Assembly (NCBI RefSeq): GCF_001905665.1
Contig: NZ_LIVX01000014.1
Span: 1 to 64,000 of the forward strand
From: Streptomyces sp. CB02261
GTDB lineage: Bacteria > Actinomycetota > Actinomycetes > Streptomycetales > Streptomycetaceae
Length of the DNA: 64,000 nt
Reading direction: 5' to 3'
Each line of letters begins with the position of its first letter. Within the stretch, counting starts at the first letter, position 1. Made by a program: the position numbers and the translations under genes. A model generated the notes under the pieces. It was given only the letters and a program-made list of their open reading frames with translations. It searched no databases and had not been told where the DNA came from. Positions 16,836-24,861 of the stretch are shown piece by piece.

Positions 16836-19219
16836 CCGAGCCTTCCGGGGAGACCGCGCCCGAGGCCGCGGAACCCGCCGAGGACCTGCAGGAGGGAACC
16901 ACCGGGGCCCCCGCCCCGGCCCCCGACGCGACCGAGGAGCCGGGCACGGCCGAGGAGCCTCGGTCCGCCGACGTGGCTGAGGCCGCCGCCGAGGGCCAGG
17001 CCGCCGACGCGGCCGGCCCGGCCGAGGTCGACGCCGAGGACGAAGCCGAAGGCGGCGCTGAGGTCGGCGCCGAGGGCGAGACCGCCGGCGACGGCGAGGC
17101 CGCGGGTGGGGCTGAAGCCGCCGCCGACGACCAGGCTGTCGAGGCGGCCGAGCCTGCCGGCGCGGCTGAGGTCGGTGCCGAGGGTCGGACCGCCGCCGAG
17201 GGCGAGGCCGATGCCGCGGCCGCGGCCGCGGCCGCGGCCGCGGCCGCGGCCGCGTTGAGTGAGGCACAGGCCGAGCTTGCCGCGCAGCGGGAGCTGCGGG
17301 CCCGGATCGAGGCGCGCAAGGCCGAGAAGGGCGGGCCGGTGGCGGCCGGCGCCAAGCTGAGCGGCACCGCCGCCGACCTGCTCGCGGCCGTCCGTGCCGT
17401 GGAGGGCGGCGCGGCATCGGGCAGCACGCTCTACGAGGCGCCCGAGCCCGCGCCCCGGCGTCCCGCGCCCGAGGCGGCCCCGGCCGTGACCGTCCGGCCG
17501 CCCGCACCGGTGCGGGCACCCGCGCCCGCGCCCGGCACCACGGCCGCCGTCCGGGAGGTCCTGGCCAAGGGCGGCGCCCCCGAGGCGCTGGCCGGGCAGG
17601 TCGCCGCCACGCTCGGCGAGGGCGCCGCCGCGGCCCTGCTCGACGACCCGTGGCAGCTGCTCGCGGTGCCCGGCGTGCGCCCGGAGCAGGCCGACGGCTT
17701 CGCGCGGGCGCTGCTCGGCCCCGCCTGCGGCCCCGACGACCCGCGCCGGACGGTCGCCCTGACCGTGTGGATCCTGGACCGGGCCGCGCTCCAGGGACAC
17801 ACGGCGCTGGAGATCCAGGCCGTGCGCGCCGGACTCGCCGGACACGCCGTGCCCGATCCGGAGTCCGCGGTCGAGGAGGCGGTCGCCGCGGGCGCGGTCC
17901 TCGTCTTCCAGGAGGAGAGCCCGGAGCCGGAGGAGCACCCCGAGGACGGCGAAGCCCCGGAGGAGAGCGCCCCCGAGGAGCCCGCCTCACCCGTGCTGCT
18001 CGGGCTCGACCGGTACGCGATGGCCGAGGAGAGCCTCGCGGACGCGCTCGCCCGGCTGGCCAGGACGGTGACGGCCGCCGAGTGGGACGGCACGGAACTG
18101 GAGCGCGCCGCCGGTGCGCACGGCCTCGTCCTGCACACGGGCGGAGAGGCGTCCCGCGCGGAGCCGGTGGCGCTCGCCGCAGCGGCTCGCGCGCGCGGCC
18201 TGCGCACCCTGGTCGCGGTCCACGCCGAGGACGGCCGGCGTGCGCTCGGAGCCGCCGGAGAGGACGCGGTGACGGTCGCCGCCCTGCTGTCCGGGACGGC
18301 GGGCCCCGGCCGTGACGAGGAGGGTGCCCTCGCCCTGGACCTCCTCGTGGTCCTCGACGCCCCGCAACTGGACGTGGAGAGCGCCGCGATGCTCGTGGAG
18401 TCGCTGCCCGACGGCTGCCGGCTGGTGCTGAGCGGCGACCCCGGGGTGCTCGGCGCGCCGGGCGCGGGCCAGGTCTTCACCGATGTGCTCGCGGCCCGGG
18501 TCTGCCCGCGGATCGCCTCGCGGCTGCCCGACCCGGGGCCGCTCGGCGAGCTGGTCTCGGGCATCGGCGCCGGCGAGCTGAACCAGGTCGAGGCCCCGGG
18601 CAAGGAGATCGTGATCGTCCCGGTGCGGGACGCGGGCGAGGCCGTGCACCGTACGGTCCAGCTCGTGGCCGACTCGGTGCCGCGGGCGATCGGGGTGCCG
18701 TCCGAGCAGACGCAGGTCGTGACGGTCGGCCACGGCGGCTCGGCCGGTACGCGCGCGCTGAACACGGCCCTCAAGCAGCGGCTGAACCCGGGCCCCGGCC
18801 GCTTCGGCGGCTACGACGTCGGGGACCGGGTGGCGTACGCGCCGGCGCCGGGGCGGACGGTGACGGGCACGGTGCTGTCGGCCGACGCCGAGGGGCTGCG
18901 GCTGCGCTGCGGCGACGAGGCGGTCCTCGTACCGAGGGAGCGGGTGGAGTCGGAGCTGCGGCACGGCTGGGCGCTCACCGCGCACCAGGCGGCCGGGACG
19001 CGTTGGCCCGCGGTGGTCGTGGTGCTGCCGGGGGACGCCGCCGGGGGTCTGAGCAGGCCGTGGGTGTACACGGCCTTCGGTCGGGCGGAGCGCCACCTGT
19101 CGGTGGTGCACGGCGTGGACCAGGCGCTCCCCCGCGCGGTCGCCGAGGGGGTGGCTCCGGAGCGAACGACGCGGCTGCGGCCGCTCCTGGAGACGCTGCT
19201 CGCCGTGCCCGAGGAGTAG
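16832..19219 (+). CDS. RecD-like helicase-related protein without a Walker A motif
   Basis: The 795-residue protein starts with about 200 residues rich in Ala and Glu, including a 14-Ala run. A helix-hairpin-helix region follows (AALLDDPWQLLAVPGVRPEQADGFARALLG and beyond, as in RecD2). The second half resembles the RecD motor: VVLDAPQLDVESAAMLVE stands where the Walker B DEASM block is expected, then LVLSGDPGVLGAPGAGQVF and the late helicase block WALTAHQAAGTRWPAVVVV. The expected GGPGTGKT is replaced by HTGGEASRAEP and the Walker B Glu is absent, so ATPase activity is unlikely. Its role may be DNA binding or scaffolding. Confidence 0.75.
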   Translation: MTEPSGETAPEAAEPAEDLQEGTTGAPAPAPDATEEPGTAEEPRSADVAEAAAEGQAADAAGPAEVDAEDEAEGGAEVGAEGETAGDGEAAGGAEAAADDQAVEAAEPAGAAEVGAEGRTAAEGEADAAAAAAAAAAAAAALSEAQAELAAQRELRARIEARKAEKGGPVAAGAKLSGTAADLLAAVRAVEGGAASGSTLYEAPEPAPRRPAPEAAPAVTVRPPAPVRAPAPAPGTTAAVREVLAKGGAPEALAGQVAATLGEGAAAALLDDPWQLLAVPGVRPEQADGFARALLGPACGPDDPRRTVALTVWILDRAALQGHTALEIQAVRAGLAGHAVPDPESAVEEAVAAGAVLVFQEESPEPEEHPEDGEAPEESAPEEPASPVLLGLDRYAMAEESLADALARLARTVTAAEWDGTELERAAGAHGLVLHTGGEASRAEPVALAAAARARGLRTLVAVHAEDGRRALGAAGEDAVTVAALLSGTAGPGRDEEGALALDLLVVLDAPQLDVESAAMLVESLPDGCRLVLSGDPGVLGAPGAGQVFTDVLAARVCPRIASRLPDPGPLGELVSGIGAGELNQVEAPGKEIVIVPVRDAGEAVHRTVQLVADSVPRAIGVPSEQTQVVTVGHGGSAGTRALNTALKQRLNPGPGRFGGYDVGDRVAYAPAPGRTVTGTVLSADAEGLRLRCGDEAVLVPRERVESELRHGWALTAHQAAGTRWPAVVVVLPGDAAGGLSRPWVYTAFGRAERHLSVVHGVDQALPRAVAEGVAPERTTRLRPLLETLLAVPEE
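17213..17254 (+). repeat. Seven tandem copies of GCCGCG encoding poly-alanine
   Basis: The hexamer repeats exactly seven times and encodes 14 alanines in the N-terminal part of the RecD-like protein. The period is a multiple of three, so slippage would change tract length without breaking the frame. Confidence 0.9.
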
Positions 19220-19234
19220 CACCGGACGGTACGG

Positions 19235-19275
19235 AGGAGGGCCGGGACACCCGACGGCGGTGTCCCGGCCCTCCT
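19235..19275. terminator. Bidirectional terminator
   Basis: AGGAGGGCCGGGACACC pairs perfectly with GGTGTCCCGGCCCTCCT around a 7-nt loop. It lies between the convergent RecD-like gene and the gene ending at 19287. Confidence 0.8.
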
Positions 19276-19286
19276 GCGTCGTGTCC

Positions 19287-19955
19287 TCAGGCGCCGGGGC
19301 CGACGGCTTCCTCTCGGGCGTCCTCGATGTCGGCGTCGTCTTCCTCGTCGAAGACGGCGCTGACGTCGAAGCGGCAGATGATCCGCTCCGGATCGGCGTG
19401 CTCGAAGGGGGCGTTGAGCCACTCCCCCGGTTCCGGGAGCTCGTCGGCGGCGGTGACCCAGAGCGTGGAGTCGCCCTCCTCCAGGCCGAACTCCTTGTGC
19501 CGGGAGGCGATCTCGTCCGGTTCGTACTCGCCGAAGAGCACGCCGAGCGCGGCGAGCGGCGAGACGCCGGCCCGCGCGGCCGGCCCGGGGGCGTCCGGGT
19601 CGCCGTCGATCTCGGCGAGGCGGCGGGCCTGGGCGAGCAGTCGGTTCGGTTCCGCCACGGCGTAGTCGCGGCGGATCAGCAGGCTGAGGGCGTGGGGTTC
19701 GTCAGGTCCGGTGTACGGCGGCAGGGCGCCGTCCGCTCCGGGGATCTCGAAGGGAGTGACCTCGTCGTAGCGGTCGTAGAGGATCTCGTCGTACGCCTCG
19801 GCCGCCGTCGCGAGGGCGTTGAAGGCCTCGTAGACGGCCGTGTCGTCGTCCCCCGTGCGGCGTTCGACCGCCGCGAGGTGACGGTCCAGTGCGGCTTTGA
19901 CCGCCTCGGCGGCGGCACGTACCTCGGCAGCGGTGGGCTGCGCAGCATCAGACAT
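19287..19955 (-). CDS. Conserved hypothetical protein
   Basis: The 222-residue acidic protein is soluble, with an Ala-rich helical N-terminus (residues 1-70) and a C-terminus ending in a run of Asp and Glu. I recognise no catalytic motif. Streptomyces homologues occupy the same place between the RecD-like gene and the DUF5703 gene, but no function is known to me. The ATG at 19955 (MSDAAQPTAAE) is preferred over an upstream alternative. It is divergent from the DUF5703 gene with a 47-bp gap. Confidence 0.65.
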   Translation of the reverse strand: MSDAAQPTAAEVRAAAEAVKAALDRHLAAVERRTGDDDTAVYEAFNALATAAEAYDEILYDRYDEVTPFEIPGADGALPPYTGPDEPHALSLLIRRDYAVAEPNRLLAQARRLAEIDGDPDAPGPAARAGVSPLAALGVLFGEYEPDEIASRHKEFGLEEGDSTLWVTAADELPEPGEWLNAPFEHADPERIICRFDVSAVFDEEDDADIEDAREEAVGPGA

Positions 19956-20002
19956 GGGACAGACGCTATCCGTACCGGGGCCGTGCCCGCACAATAGATG
20001 CG

Positions 20003-20191
20003 ATGCCGGAATACGAATTTGTCGACGTGTACGTGCCGCGCGGTGTCTCCCGCAAGGAGGCGACGCGGCTGCTGACCGACCATGCCGAGTACGGACACTG
20101 GGAGTTGGACCGTCTGAGCCTGCACCGGGACGGGAGCCGCAGAGTGCGGTTGAAGCGGCGGATCATCCGCCAGGTCCGGGCGACCTGGTAG
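20003..20191 (+). CDS. DUF5703 family small protein
   Basis: The 62-residue protein (MPEYEFVDVYVPRGVSRKEA...) is basic at its C-terminus, with RRVRLKRRIIRQVRATW. This matches the small actinobacterial family DUF5703. It may bind nucleic acid or membrane surfaces, but that is a guess from charge alone. It is followed by a strong hairpin shared with the chaplin gene. Confidence 0.75.
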   Translation: MPEYEFVDVYVPRGVSRKEATRLLTDHAEYGHWELDRLSLHRDGSRRVRLKRRIIRQVRATW

Positions 20192-20210
20192 CAGGAACAG
20201 GACAACGAGA

Positions 20211-20237
20211 AGGGGCCCCGCGGTGTGCGGGGCCCCT
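20211..20237. terminator. Bidirectional terminator before the chaplin gene
   Basis: AGGGGCCCCGC pairs with GCGGGGCCCCT around GGTGT. It lies between the convergent DUF5703 and long chaplin genes. Confidence 0.75.
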
Positions 20238-20255
20238 GTGCGTGGTGCGGCGGGC

Positions 20256-21137
20256 TCAGGCGGCGCTGCGGGCGCGGCGGTAGATCAGCGAGCCGGCGAG
20301 CAGCAGACCGGCACCGGCGGGGACGATCACGCCGAGCGGACCGGAACCGGTCTCGGCGAGCTCCTCTACGGCACGCGGCGGGGTGACTCCGTGCTCACTG
20401 GGAGTGTTCGAGCCGCCGTCGTCCCCGGGGAGACCGGGCGTGCCCGGGTTACCGGGGGTGCCCGGGTTACCGGGGGTGCCCGGGTTACCGGGGGTGCCGG
20501 GGTTACCGGGGGTGCCGGGGTTCCCAGGATTCCCGGGGTTGCCCGGGTTGCCGGGGTTGCCCGGGTTGCCGGGGTTACCGGGGTTCCCGGGGTTGCCAGG
20601 GTTACCGGGGTTGCCAGGGTTACCCGGATTCCCGGGGTTGCCAGGGTTACCCGGGTTGCCAGGGTTACCCGGGTTGCCGGGGTTCCCCGGGTGGGTCGGC
20701 TCGATGCCGTTGGCGCAGTCGTTGCCCGTCGCCGGGTTCAGCAGGCCGACGACCGAGACGCTGTTCCCGCACACGTTCACCGGGACGTGGACGGGCGCCT
20801 GGACGTTGTTACCGGAGCCCACTCCCGGGGAGTCGCTGGTGTGCCCGCCGGCGTGGGAACCGCCGCCGGGCTTGCCGGGCTTGGCCGGCTTCGAGACGTT
20901 GGCGCACTTGTTGCCCATCGCCGGATTCAGCAGTCCGACGACACTGACGGTGTTCCCGCAGGCGTTCACCGGCACGTGGACCGGGGCCTGGACGGAGTTT
21001 CCGGACGCGACGCCCGGAGAATTCGTGGCCGCACCGTTCGCACCGGAGTCGGCGTGCGCATAACCGCCGCCGACAGCGGCGAAAACGCCTCCCGCGGCGG
21101 CAACGGTGATAAGGCCCTTGCGCGTGACCTGTCGCAT
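20256..21137 (-). CDS. chpC: Long, sortase-anchored chaplin with a collagen-like segment
   Basis: Chaplins assemble into amyloid-like hydrophobic films on aerial hyphae and spores. The 293-residue protein has a signal peptide (to about residue 29, ...YAHA), and two chaplin domains, each with the paired Cys pattern CGNTVSVVGLLNP...C (about residues 35-80 and 100-145). It ends with a sorting signal LAETG, a hydrophobic helix and RRAR. Between the second chaplin domain and the LAETG lies a run of 30 X-Pro-Gly triplets (mostly Asn-Pro-Gly). The symbol follows the S. coelicolor long chaplin in the same gene order; paralogue identity is not certain. Confidence 0.85.
   Translation of the reverse strand: MRQVTRKGLITVAAAGGVFAAVGGGYAHADSGANGAATNSPGVASGNSVQAPVHVPVNACGNTVSVVGLLNPAMGNKCANVSKPAKPGKPGGGSHAGGHTSDSPGVGSGNNVQAPVHVPVNVCGNSVSVVGLLNPATGNDCANGIEPTHPGNPGNPGNPGNPGNPGNPGNPGNPGNPGNPGNPGNPGNPGNPGNPGNPGNPGNPGNPGTPGNPGTPGNPGTPGNPGTPGNPGTPGLPGDDGGSNTPSEHGVTPPRAVEELAETGSGPLGVIVPAGAGLLLAGSLIYRRARSAA
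20424..20693 (-). repeat. Nine-base tandem repeat encoding 30 X-Pro-Gly triplets
   Basis: The 270-bp tract repeats imperfect 9-bp units in frame. Glycine occupies every third residue and proline the preceding one, giving one HPG, about 23 NPG, five TPG and one LPG. The spacing matches collagen-like Gly-X-Y sequences. The repeat is likely length-variable between strains. Confidence 0.9.
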
Positions 21138-21206
21138 AGCTTGTTCCCTGCCTGCTCAGCTTCGAAAGAGTGCCACCGGGCGGAACGCCCGGGGCGGAAA
21201 TGGCCA

Positions 21207-21243
21207 CCGGCCCCGGAGTGCATGGCACGCACTCCGGGGCCGG
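21207..21243 (-). terminator. Terminator after the short chaplin gene
   Basis: CCGGCCCCGGAGTGC pairs perfectly with GCACTCCGGGGCCGG, giving 15 bp around a 7-nt loop, between the two chaplin genes. It should stop transcripts from the upstream short chaplin before the long chaplin. Confidence 0.7.
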
Positions 21244-21277
21244 ACCGGCTCACACCCTCACGGGGCGAGGTACGACG

Positions 21278-21511
21278 TCAGGCGTTGACGCAGGTGTTGC
21301 CGAAGGCGGGGTTCAGCAGGCCGATCACGGAGACCGTGTTGCCGCACAGGTTCACCGGGACGTGGACCGGCACCTGGACGACGTTGCCCGAGAGGACACC
21401 GGGGGAACCGATGGCGGCACCCTGGGCACCCGCGTCGGCAACGGCCATGCCCGCACCCGCGAGAACGAGACCGCCCGTGGCAGCCGCAGCAGCGACGACC
21501 TTCTTGATCAT
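21278..21511 (-). CDS. chpH: Short chaplin
   Basis: The 77-residue precursor has a signal peptide ending near AVADA (about residue 26) and one chaplin domain with two Cys, CGNTVSVIGLLNPAFGNTC. Short chaplins of this kind (ChpE/ChpH) are secreted and polymerise at the air-water interface. The ATG at 21511 has a strong AGGAGG six bases upstream. It lies next to the long chaplin gene, as chpH and chpC do in S. coelicolor. I could not find a clear sigma-BldN promoter by eye. Confidence 0.88.
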   Translation of the reverse strand: MIKKVVAAAAATGGLVLAGAGMAVADAGAQGAAIGSPGVLSGNVVQVPVHVPVNLCGNTVSVIGLLNPAFGNTCVNA

Positions 21512-21576
21512 TATTCCTCCTAGTTGGAAATGCGGCCCCAGCCGCGGACCGCACACCTGTAACGAGGGGGAAAGGA

Positions 21577-21593
21577 GGGGGCTACGAGCCCCC
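21577..21593 (-). terminator. Hairpin after the M20 peptidase gene
   Basis: GGGGGCT and AGCCCCC pair perfectly around ACG. Read on the minus strand it is followed by TCCTTTC. It lies between the peptidase stop codon and the short chaplin start, so it may also be in the chaplin leader. Confidence 0.5.
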
Positions 21594-21638
21594 GAGTTCA
21601 TTCACTCTTTCCGGTCATACGCAAACGCACGCTCGAAT

Positions 21639-22973
21639 TCAGCAGGCGTCGATGAAGCGGTCCAGGACCCGGGCGCCGAACTTCAGGCCGTCCACCGGCA
21701 CCCGCTCGTCCACGCCGTGGAACATGCCGGCGAAGTCGAGCTCCGGCGGCAGCTGGAGCGGGGCGAATCCGAAGCAGCGGATGCCGAGGTCGTCGAAGGA
21801 CTTGGCGTCGGTGCCGCCGGAGAGCATGTACGGCACGGCGCGGGCGATCGGGTCCTCGGCGCGCAGGGCCAGCTGCATGGCGTCCACCAGGGCGCCGTCG
21901 AAGCTGGTCTCCAGCGCCTTGTCCCCGTGCACGTCCTCGCGCTTCACCTTCGGCCCGAGGATCCGGTCGAGGTCGGCGAGGAACTCCTGCTCGTACCCGG
22001 GCAGGAAGCGCCCGTCGACGTGCGCGGTGGCCTGGCCCGGGATCACGTTCACCTTGTACCCGGCGCCGAGCATGGTCGGCGCGGCCGAGTTGCGCAGGGT
22101 GGCGCCCACCATCTTGGCGATGCCGCCGAGCTTGGCGAGGGTGCCGTCCATGTCCTCGGGGTCGAGGGGGGTGCCGAGCGCGTCCGAGAGCTCGTCGAGG
22201 AAGGAGCGCACGGTCTTGGTGACCCTGACCGGCCACTGATGGCGGCCGAGGCGGCCCACGGCCTCGCAGAGCTCGGTGATGGCGTTGTCGTCGTTGGTCA
22301 TCGAGCCGTGGCCGGCCGTGCCCTCGACGGTGAGCCGCATCCAGTGCATGCCCTTCTGGGCCGTCTCGACCAGGTAGAGCCGCAGGTTCTCGTTGACGGT
22401 GAAGGAGAAGCCGCCGACCTCGCCGATGGCCTCGGTGACCCCGTCGAAGAGGCCCCGGTGGTTGTCGACCAGGTGCCGGGCTCCGTAGGTGCCACCGGCC
22501 TCCTCGTCGGCGAGGAAGGCGAGGACGATGTCGCGCGGGGGCTTGCGGCCGCTGCGCAGCCGGTCGCGTACGACCGCGAGGGTCATCGCGTCCATGTCCT
22601 TCATGTCGACGGCGCCGCGGCCCCAGACGCAGCCGTCGGCGATCTCCCCGGAGAAGGGGTGGTGGGTCCAGTCCTCGGCGTTGGCCGGGACGACGTCGGT
22701 GTGACCGTGGATGAGGAGGGCCGGCCGCGACGGGTCCTCGCCCTCGATCCGGGCGACGGTGGAGGCCCGGCCCCGGTGCGACTCGATGATCTCCGGTTCG
22801 AGGCCGACCTCGGCGAGTTTCTCGGCGATGTACTCGGCCGCCGCGCGCTCGCCCGGTCCCGAGTGGTCGCCGTAGTTGCTGGTGTCGATGCGGATGAGGT
22901 CGCGACAGAGGTCCACGACCTCGCTCTCGGCGGTCTTCGCGGTGCCGCTTCGGCCGGTGTTCGACTCGCTCAC
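21639..22973 (-). CDS. M20/M25/M40-family metallopeptidase
   Basis: The 444-residue protein is a dizinc cytosolic peptidase or deacylase. It has the first metal ligand His in LIHGHTDVVPA, the bridging Asp and catalytic base region GRGAVDMKDMDA and LADEEAGGTYGA (Glu-Glu), and the late ligand His in MFHGVDERVP. The dimerisation domain lies between about residues 200 and 320. The substrate is unknown. The GTG start at 22973 is fixed by GGAGGAAG just upstream. Confidence 0.85.
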   Translation of the reverse strand: MSESNTGRSGTAKTAESEVVDLCRDLIRIDTSNYGDHSGPGERAAAEYIAEKLAEVGLEPEIIESHRGRASTVARIEGEDPSRPALLIHGHTDVVPANAEDWTHHPFSGEIADGCVWGRGAVDMKDMDAMTLAVVRDRLRSGRKPPRDIVLAFLADEEAGGTYGARHLVDNHRGLFDGVTEAIGEVGGFSFTVNENLRLYLVETAQKGMHWMRLTVEGTAGHGSMTNDDNAITELCEAVGRLGRHQWPVRVTKTVRSFLDELSDALGTPLDPEDMDGTLAKLGGIAKMVGATLRNSAAPTMLGAGYKVNVIPGQATAHVDGRFLPGYEQEFLADLDRILGPKVKREDVHGDKALETSFDGALVDAMQLALRAEDPIARAVPYMLSGGTDAKSFDDLGIRCFGFAPLQLPPELDFAGMFHGVDERVPVDGLKFGARVLDRFIDAC

Positions 22974-23100
22974 GCTGCTTCCTCCCACTACGTGCCCCAC
23001 GTGCTTGCTTCGGTGCTCGCCCCATCCTCGCGCGCGCCCCCCTCCCCGCCCAAGGGCGGCCCTCGGCCGACATGCGCCTGTCACATGACGGGGGCCGACC

Positions 23101-23121
23101 GGGGTGGTGATCGACCACCCC
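23101..23121. repeat. 21-bp palindrome upstream of tRNA-Leu
   Basis: GGGGTGGT and ACCACCCC form perfect 8-bp arms around GATCG. A possible -10 hexamer for the tRNA, TATGGT, lies just downstream at 23132-23137. The element may be an operator or a terminator-like structure. Confidence 0.5.
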
Positions 23122-23181
23122 GAATGTTTGCTATGGTTTTCCTCGTCGGAAGGGCCCAGCGGCCGGGAAGACAGACACCTT

Positions 23182-23269
23182 GTCCGGGTGGCGGAATGGC
23201 AGACGCGCTAGCTTGAGGTGCTAGTGCCCTTTATCGGGCGTGGGGGTTCAAGTCCCCCCTCGGACACCA
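23182..23269 (+). tRNA. tRNA-Leu (anticodon GAG)
   Basis: The acceptor arms GTCCGGG and CTCGGAC pair with one G-U. The anticodon arm CTAGC-TTGAGGT-GCTAG carries GAG. A long variable arm (TGCCCTTTATCGGGCG) shows it is a class II tRNA, and the T loop GGGGGTTCAAGTCCCCC is standard. The CCA end is encoded (23267-23269). Confidence 0.97.
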
Positions 23270-23271
23270 GC

Positions 23272-23300
23272 GAAAGACCCCACATCATGTGGGGTCTTTC
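23272..23300 (+). terminator. Terminator after tRNA-Leu
   Basis: GAAAGACCCCACAT pairs with ATGTGGGGTCTTTC with a very short loop, two bases after the CCA end, and has T-rich 3' sequence. Confidence 0.8.
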
Positions 23301-23321
23301 TCGTTACGGCGGTAGGACCCG

Positions 23322-24248
23322 GTGCGACGCAGATCGAAGGCCCCCACTTCGCCCCTCCCCCAGCGGGAGGGGATCGATCCGGTGCGGGTGCGGTTGCCGG
23401 AGGATCCCGAGGGGGTCTGGGGGACCGTGCGGGAGCATCTGCTCTCCCGGTACGCGGACGCCATCGGTGCCGGGCAGGTCGAGGAGATGCTGCTGGGCGG
23501 CCGCTTCGTGGGCGCGGACGGTCCCGTCGGCGGGGACGAGCCGTACACCGTGGGGCGGTACCTCTGGTTCCACCGGGACTTTCCGGCCGAGACGCCGGTG
23601 CCCTTCCCGATCGGGGTGGTGCACCGTGACGAGCGGATCGTGGTGGCGGACAAGCCGCACTTCCTCGCGACGATGCCCCGCGGGCGGCACGTGACGGAGA
23701 CCGCGCTCGCGCGGCTGCGGCGGGAGCTGGGCCTGCCGCACCTCCAGCCCGCGCACCGGCTCGACCGGCTGACCGCGGGCCTGGTGCTCTGCGTCGTACG
23801 GCCGGAGGACCGGGGGGCGTACCAGACGCTGTTCCGGGACCGGCTGGTACGCAAGGAGTACGAGGCGGTGGCGCCGTACGACCCGGCGGTCGGGCTGCCG
23901 GTGACCGTGCGGAGCCGGATCGAGAAGGAGCGCGGGGTGATGGCCGCCCGGGAGGTGCCGGGCGAGCCGAACAGCGAGAGCCGGATCGCGCTGGTGGAGC
24001 GGCGCGGCGGGCTCGGCCGGTACCGGCTGGTGCCGGAGACCGGGCGGACGCATCAGCTGCGGGTGCACATGAACGCGCTGGGACTGCCGATCCTGCACGA
24101 CCCCATCTATCCGGAGGTCCGTGAGGACGGGCCGGAGGACTTCTCGCGTCCGCTGCAACTGCTGGCGCGGACGGTGGAGTTCACCGACCCGGTCACGGGT
24201 TCCGAGCTGCGTCTGGAGAGCCGGCTGCGGCTCAGTGGCCTCGCCTGA
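23322..24248 (+). CDS. RluA-family RNA pseudouridine synthase
   Basis: The enzyme isomerises specific uridines in rRNA or tRNA. The 308-residue protein has the catalytic Asp motif in PAHRLDRLTAGLVL and the RluA block RTHQLRVHMNALGLPILHD. An N-terminal extension of about 110 residues has no S4 signature that I can see. Its target site is not predictable. The GTG at 23322 is the best start; no strong ribosome site is evident. It converges with the MBL gene, overlapping it by 17 bp at the 3' ends. Confidence 0.85.
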   Translation: MRRRSKAPTSPLPQREGIDPVRVRLPEDPEGVWGTVREHLLSRYADAIGAGQVEEMLLGGRFVGADGPVGGDEPYTVGRYLWFHRDFPAETPVPFPIGVVHRDERIVVADKPHFLATMPRGRHVTETALARLRRELGLPHLQPAHRLDRLTAGLVLCVVRPEDRGAYQTLFRDRLVRKEYEAVAPYDPAVGLPVTVRSRIEKERGVMAAREVPGEPNSESRIALVERRGGLGRYRLVPETGRTHQLRVHMNALGLPILHDPIYPEVREDGPEDFSRPLQLLARTVEFTDPVTGSELRLESRLRLSGLA

Positions 24249-24861
24249 TCCACTCCTCCAGGTGCGGGGCCTCGGCGCCGATGGAGGTGGTGTCGCCGTG
24301 GCCGGTGCGGACCGCCGTCCCCGGCGGCAGGGTGAGGAGCTTCCCGCGGATCGACTCGACGATCGTGGGGAAGTCGGAGAAGGACCGGCCGGTGGCACCG
24401 GGGCCGCCCTGGAACAGGGTGTCGCCGGTGAAGACCGTGCCCAGGTCGGGGGCGTACAGGCAGACCGCTCCGGGGGCGTGCCCCGGGGTGTGGAGGACCG
24501 TGAGGTCGATGCCGGCGATGGTGAGGACCTGGCCGTCGGCGAGGTCGCCGTCGGGACTGTGGTCGGGGTGGGTCAGTTTCCACAGCGGCTGGTCGGCCGG
24601 GTGGAGCAGGATGCGGGCGCCGGTGGCGGCCGCGAGCGCCGGGGCCGCGTCGATGTGGTCGTCGTGGGCGTGGGTGCAGACGATGGCGCGCAGGGTGCGG
24701 CCGTCCAGGGCGGCGAGGATGGCCTCGGCGTCGTGGGCGGCGTCGATGACGATGGCCTCGGTGTCGTCGCCGACGATCCAGACGTTGTTGTCGACGTCCC
24801 AGGTGCCGCCGTCGAGGCTGAAGGTGCCGGAGGTGACGAGGTGGTCGATGCGGGCGGCCAT
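24232..24861 (-). CDS. MBL-fold hydrolase, probable S-formylmycothiol hydrolase partner
   Basis: The 209-residue protein is a glyoxalase-II-like metallo-beta-lactamase fold with the metal motif THAHDDH, the ligand His in LHTPGHAPGA, Asp in FTGDTLFQGG and late His in RTGHGDTT. Its ATG shares one base with the TGA of the mycothiol dehydrogenase gene, so the two are coupled. In actinobacteria this neighbour is thought to hydrolyse S-formylmycothiol to formate; that role is inferred from context. Confidence 0.8.
   Translation of the reverse strand: MAARIDHLVTSGTFSLDGGTWDVDNNVWIVGDDTEAIVIDAAHDAEAILAALDGRTLRAIVCTHAHDDHIDAAPALAAATGARILLHPADQPLWKLTHPDHSPDGDLADGQVLTIAGIDLTVLHTPGHAPGAVCLYAPDLGTVFTGDTLFQGGPGATGRSFSDFPTIVESIRGKLLTLPPGTAVRTGHGDTTSIGAEAPHLEEWIRRGH

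Noticed and set aside
17100..17300. CRISPR-like direct repeats
   Set aside because: The repeats are a 6-bp coding microsatellite without spacers; no CRISPR array or cas gene is present in the window.
20223..23216. 997-codon open frame on the plus strand across the chaplins and peptidase
   Set aside because: It runs antisense to three well-supported genes, and its repeats are the complement of the chaplin Asn-Pro-Gly repeat.
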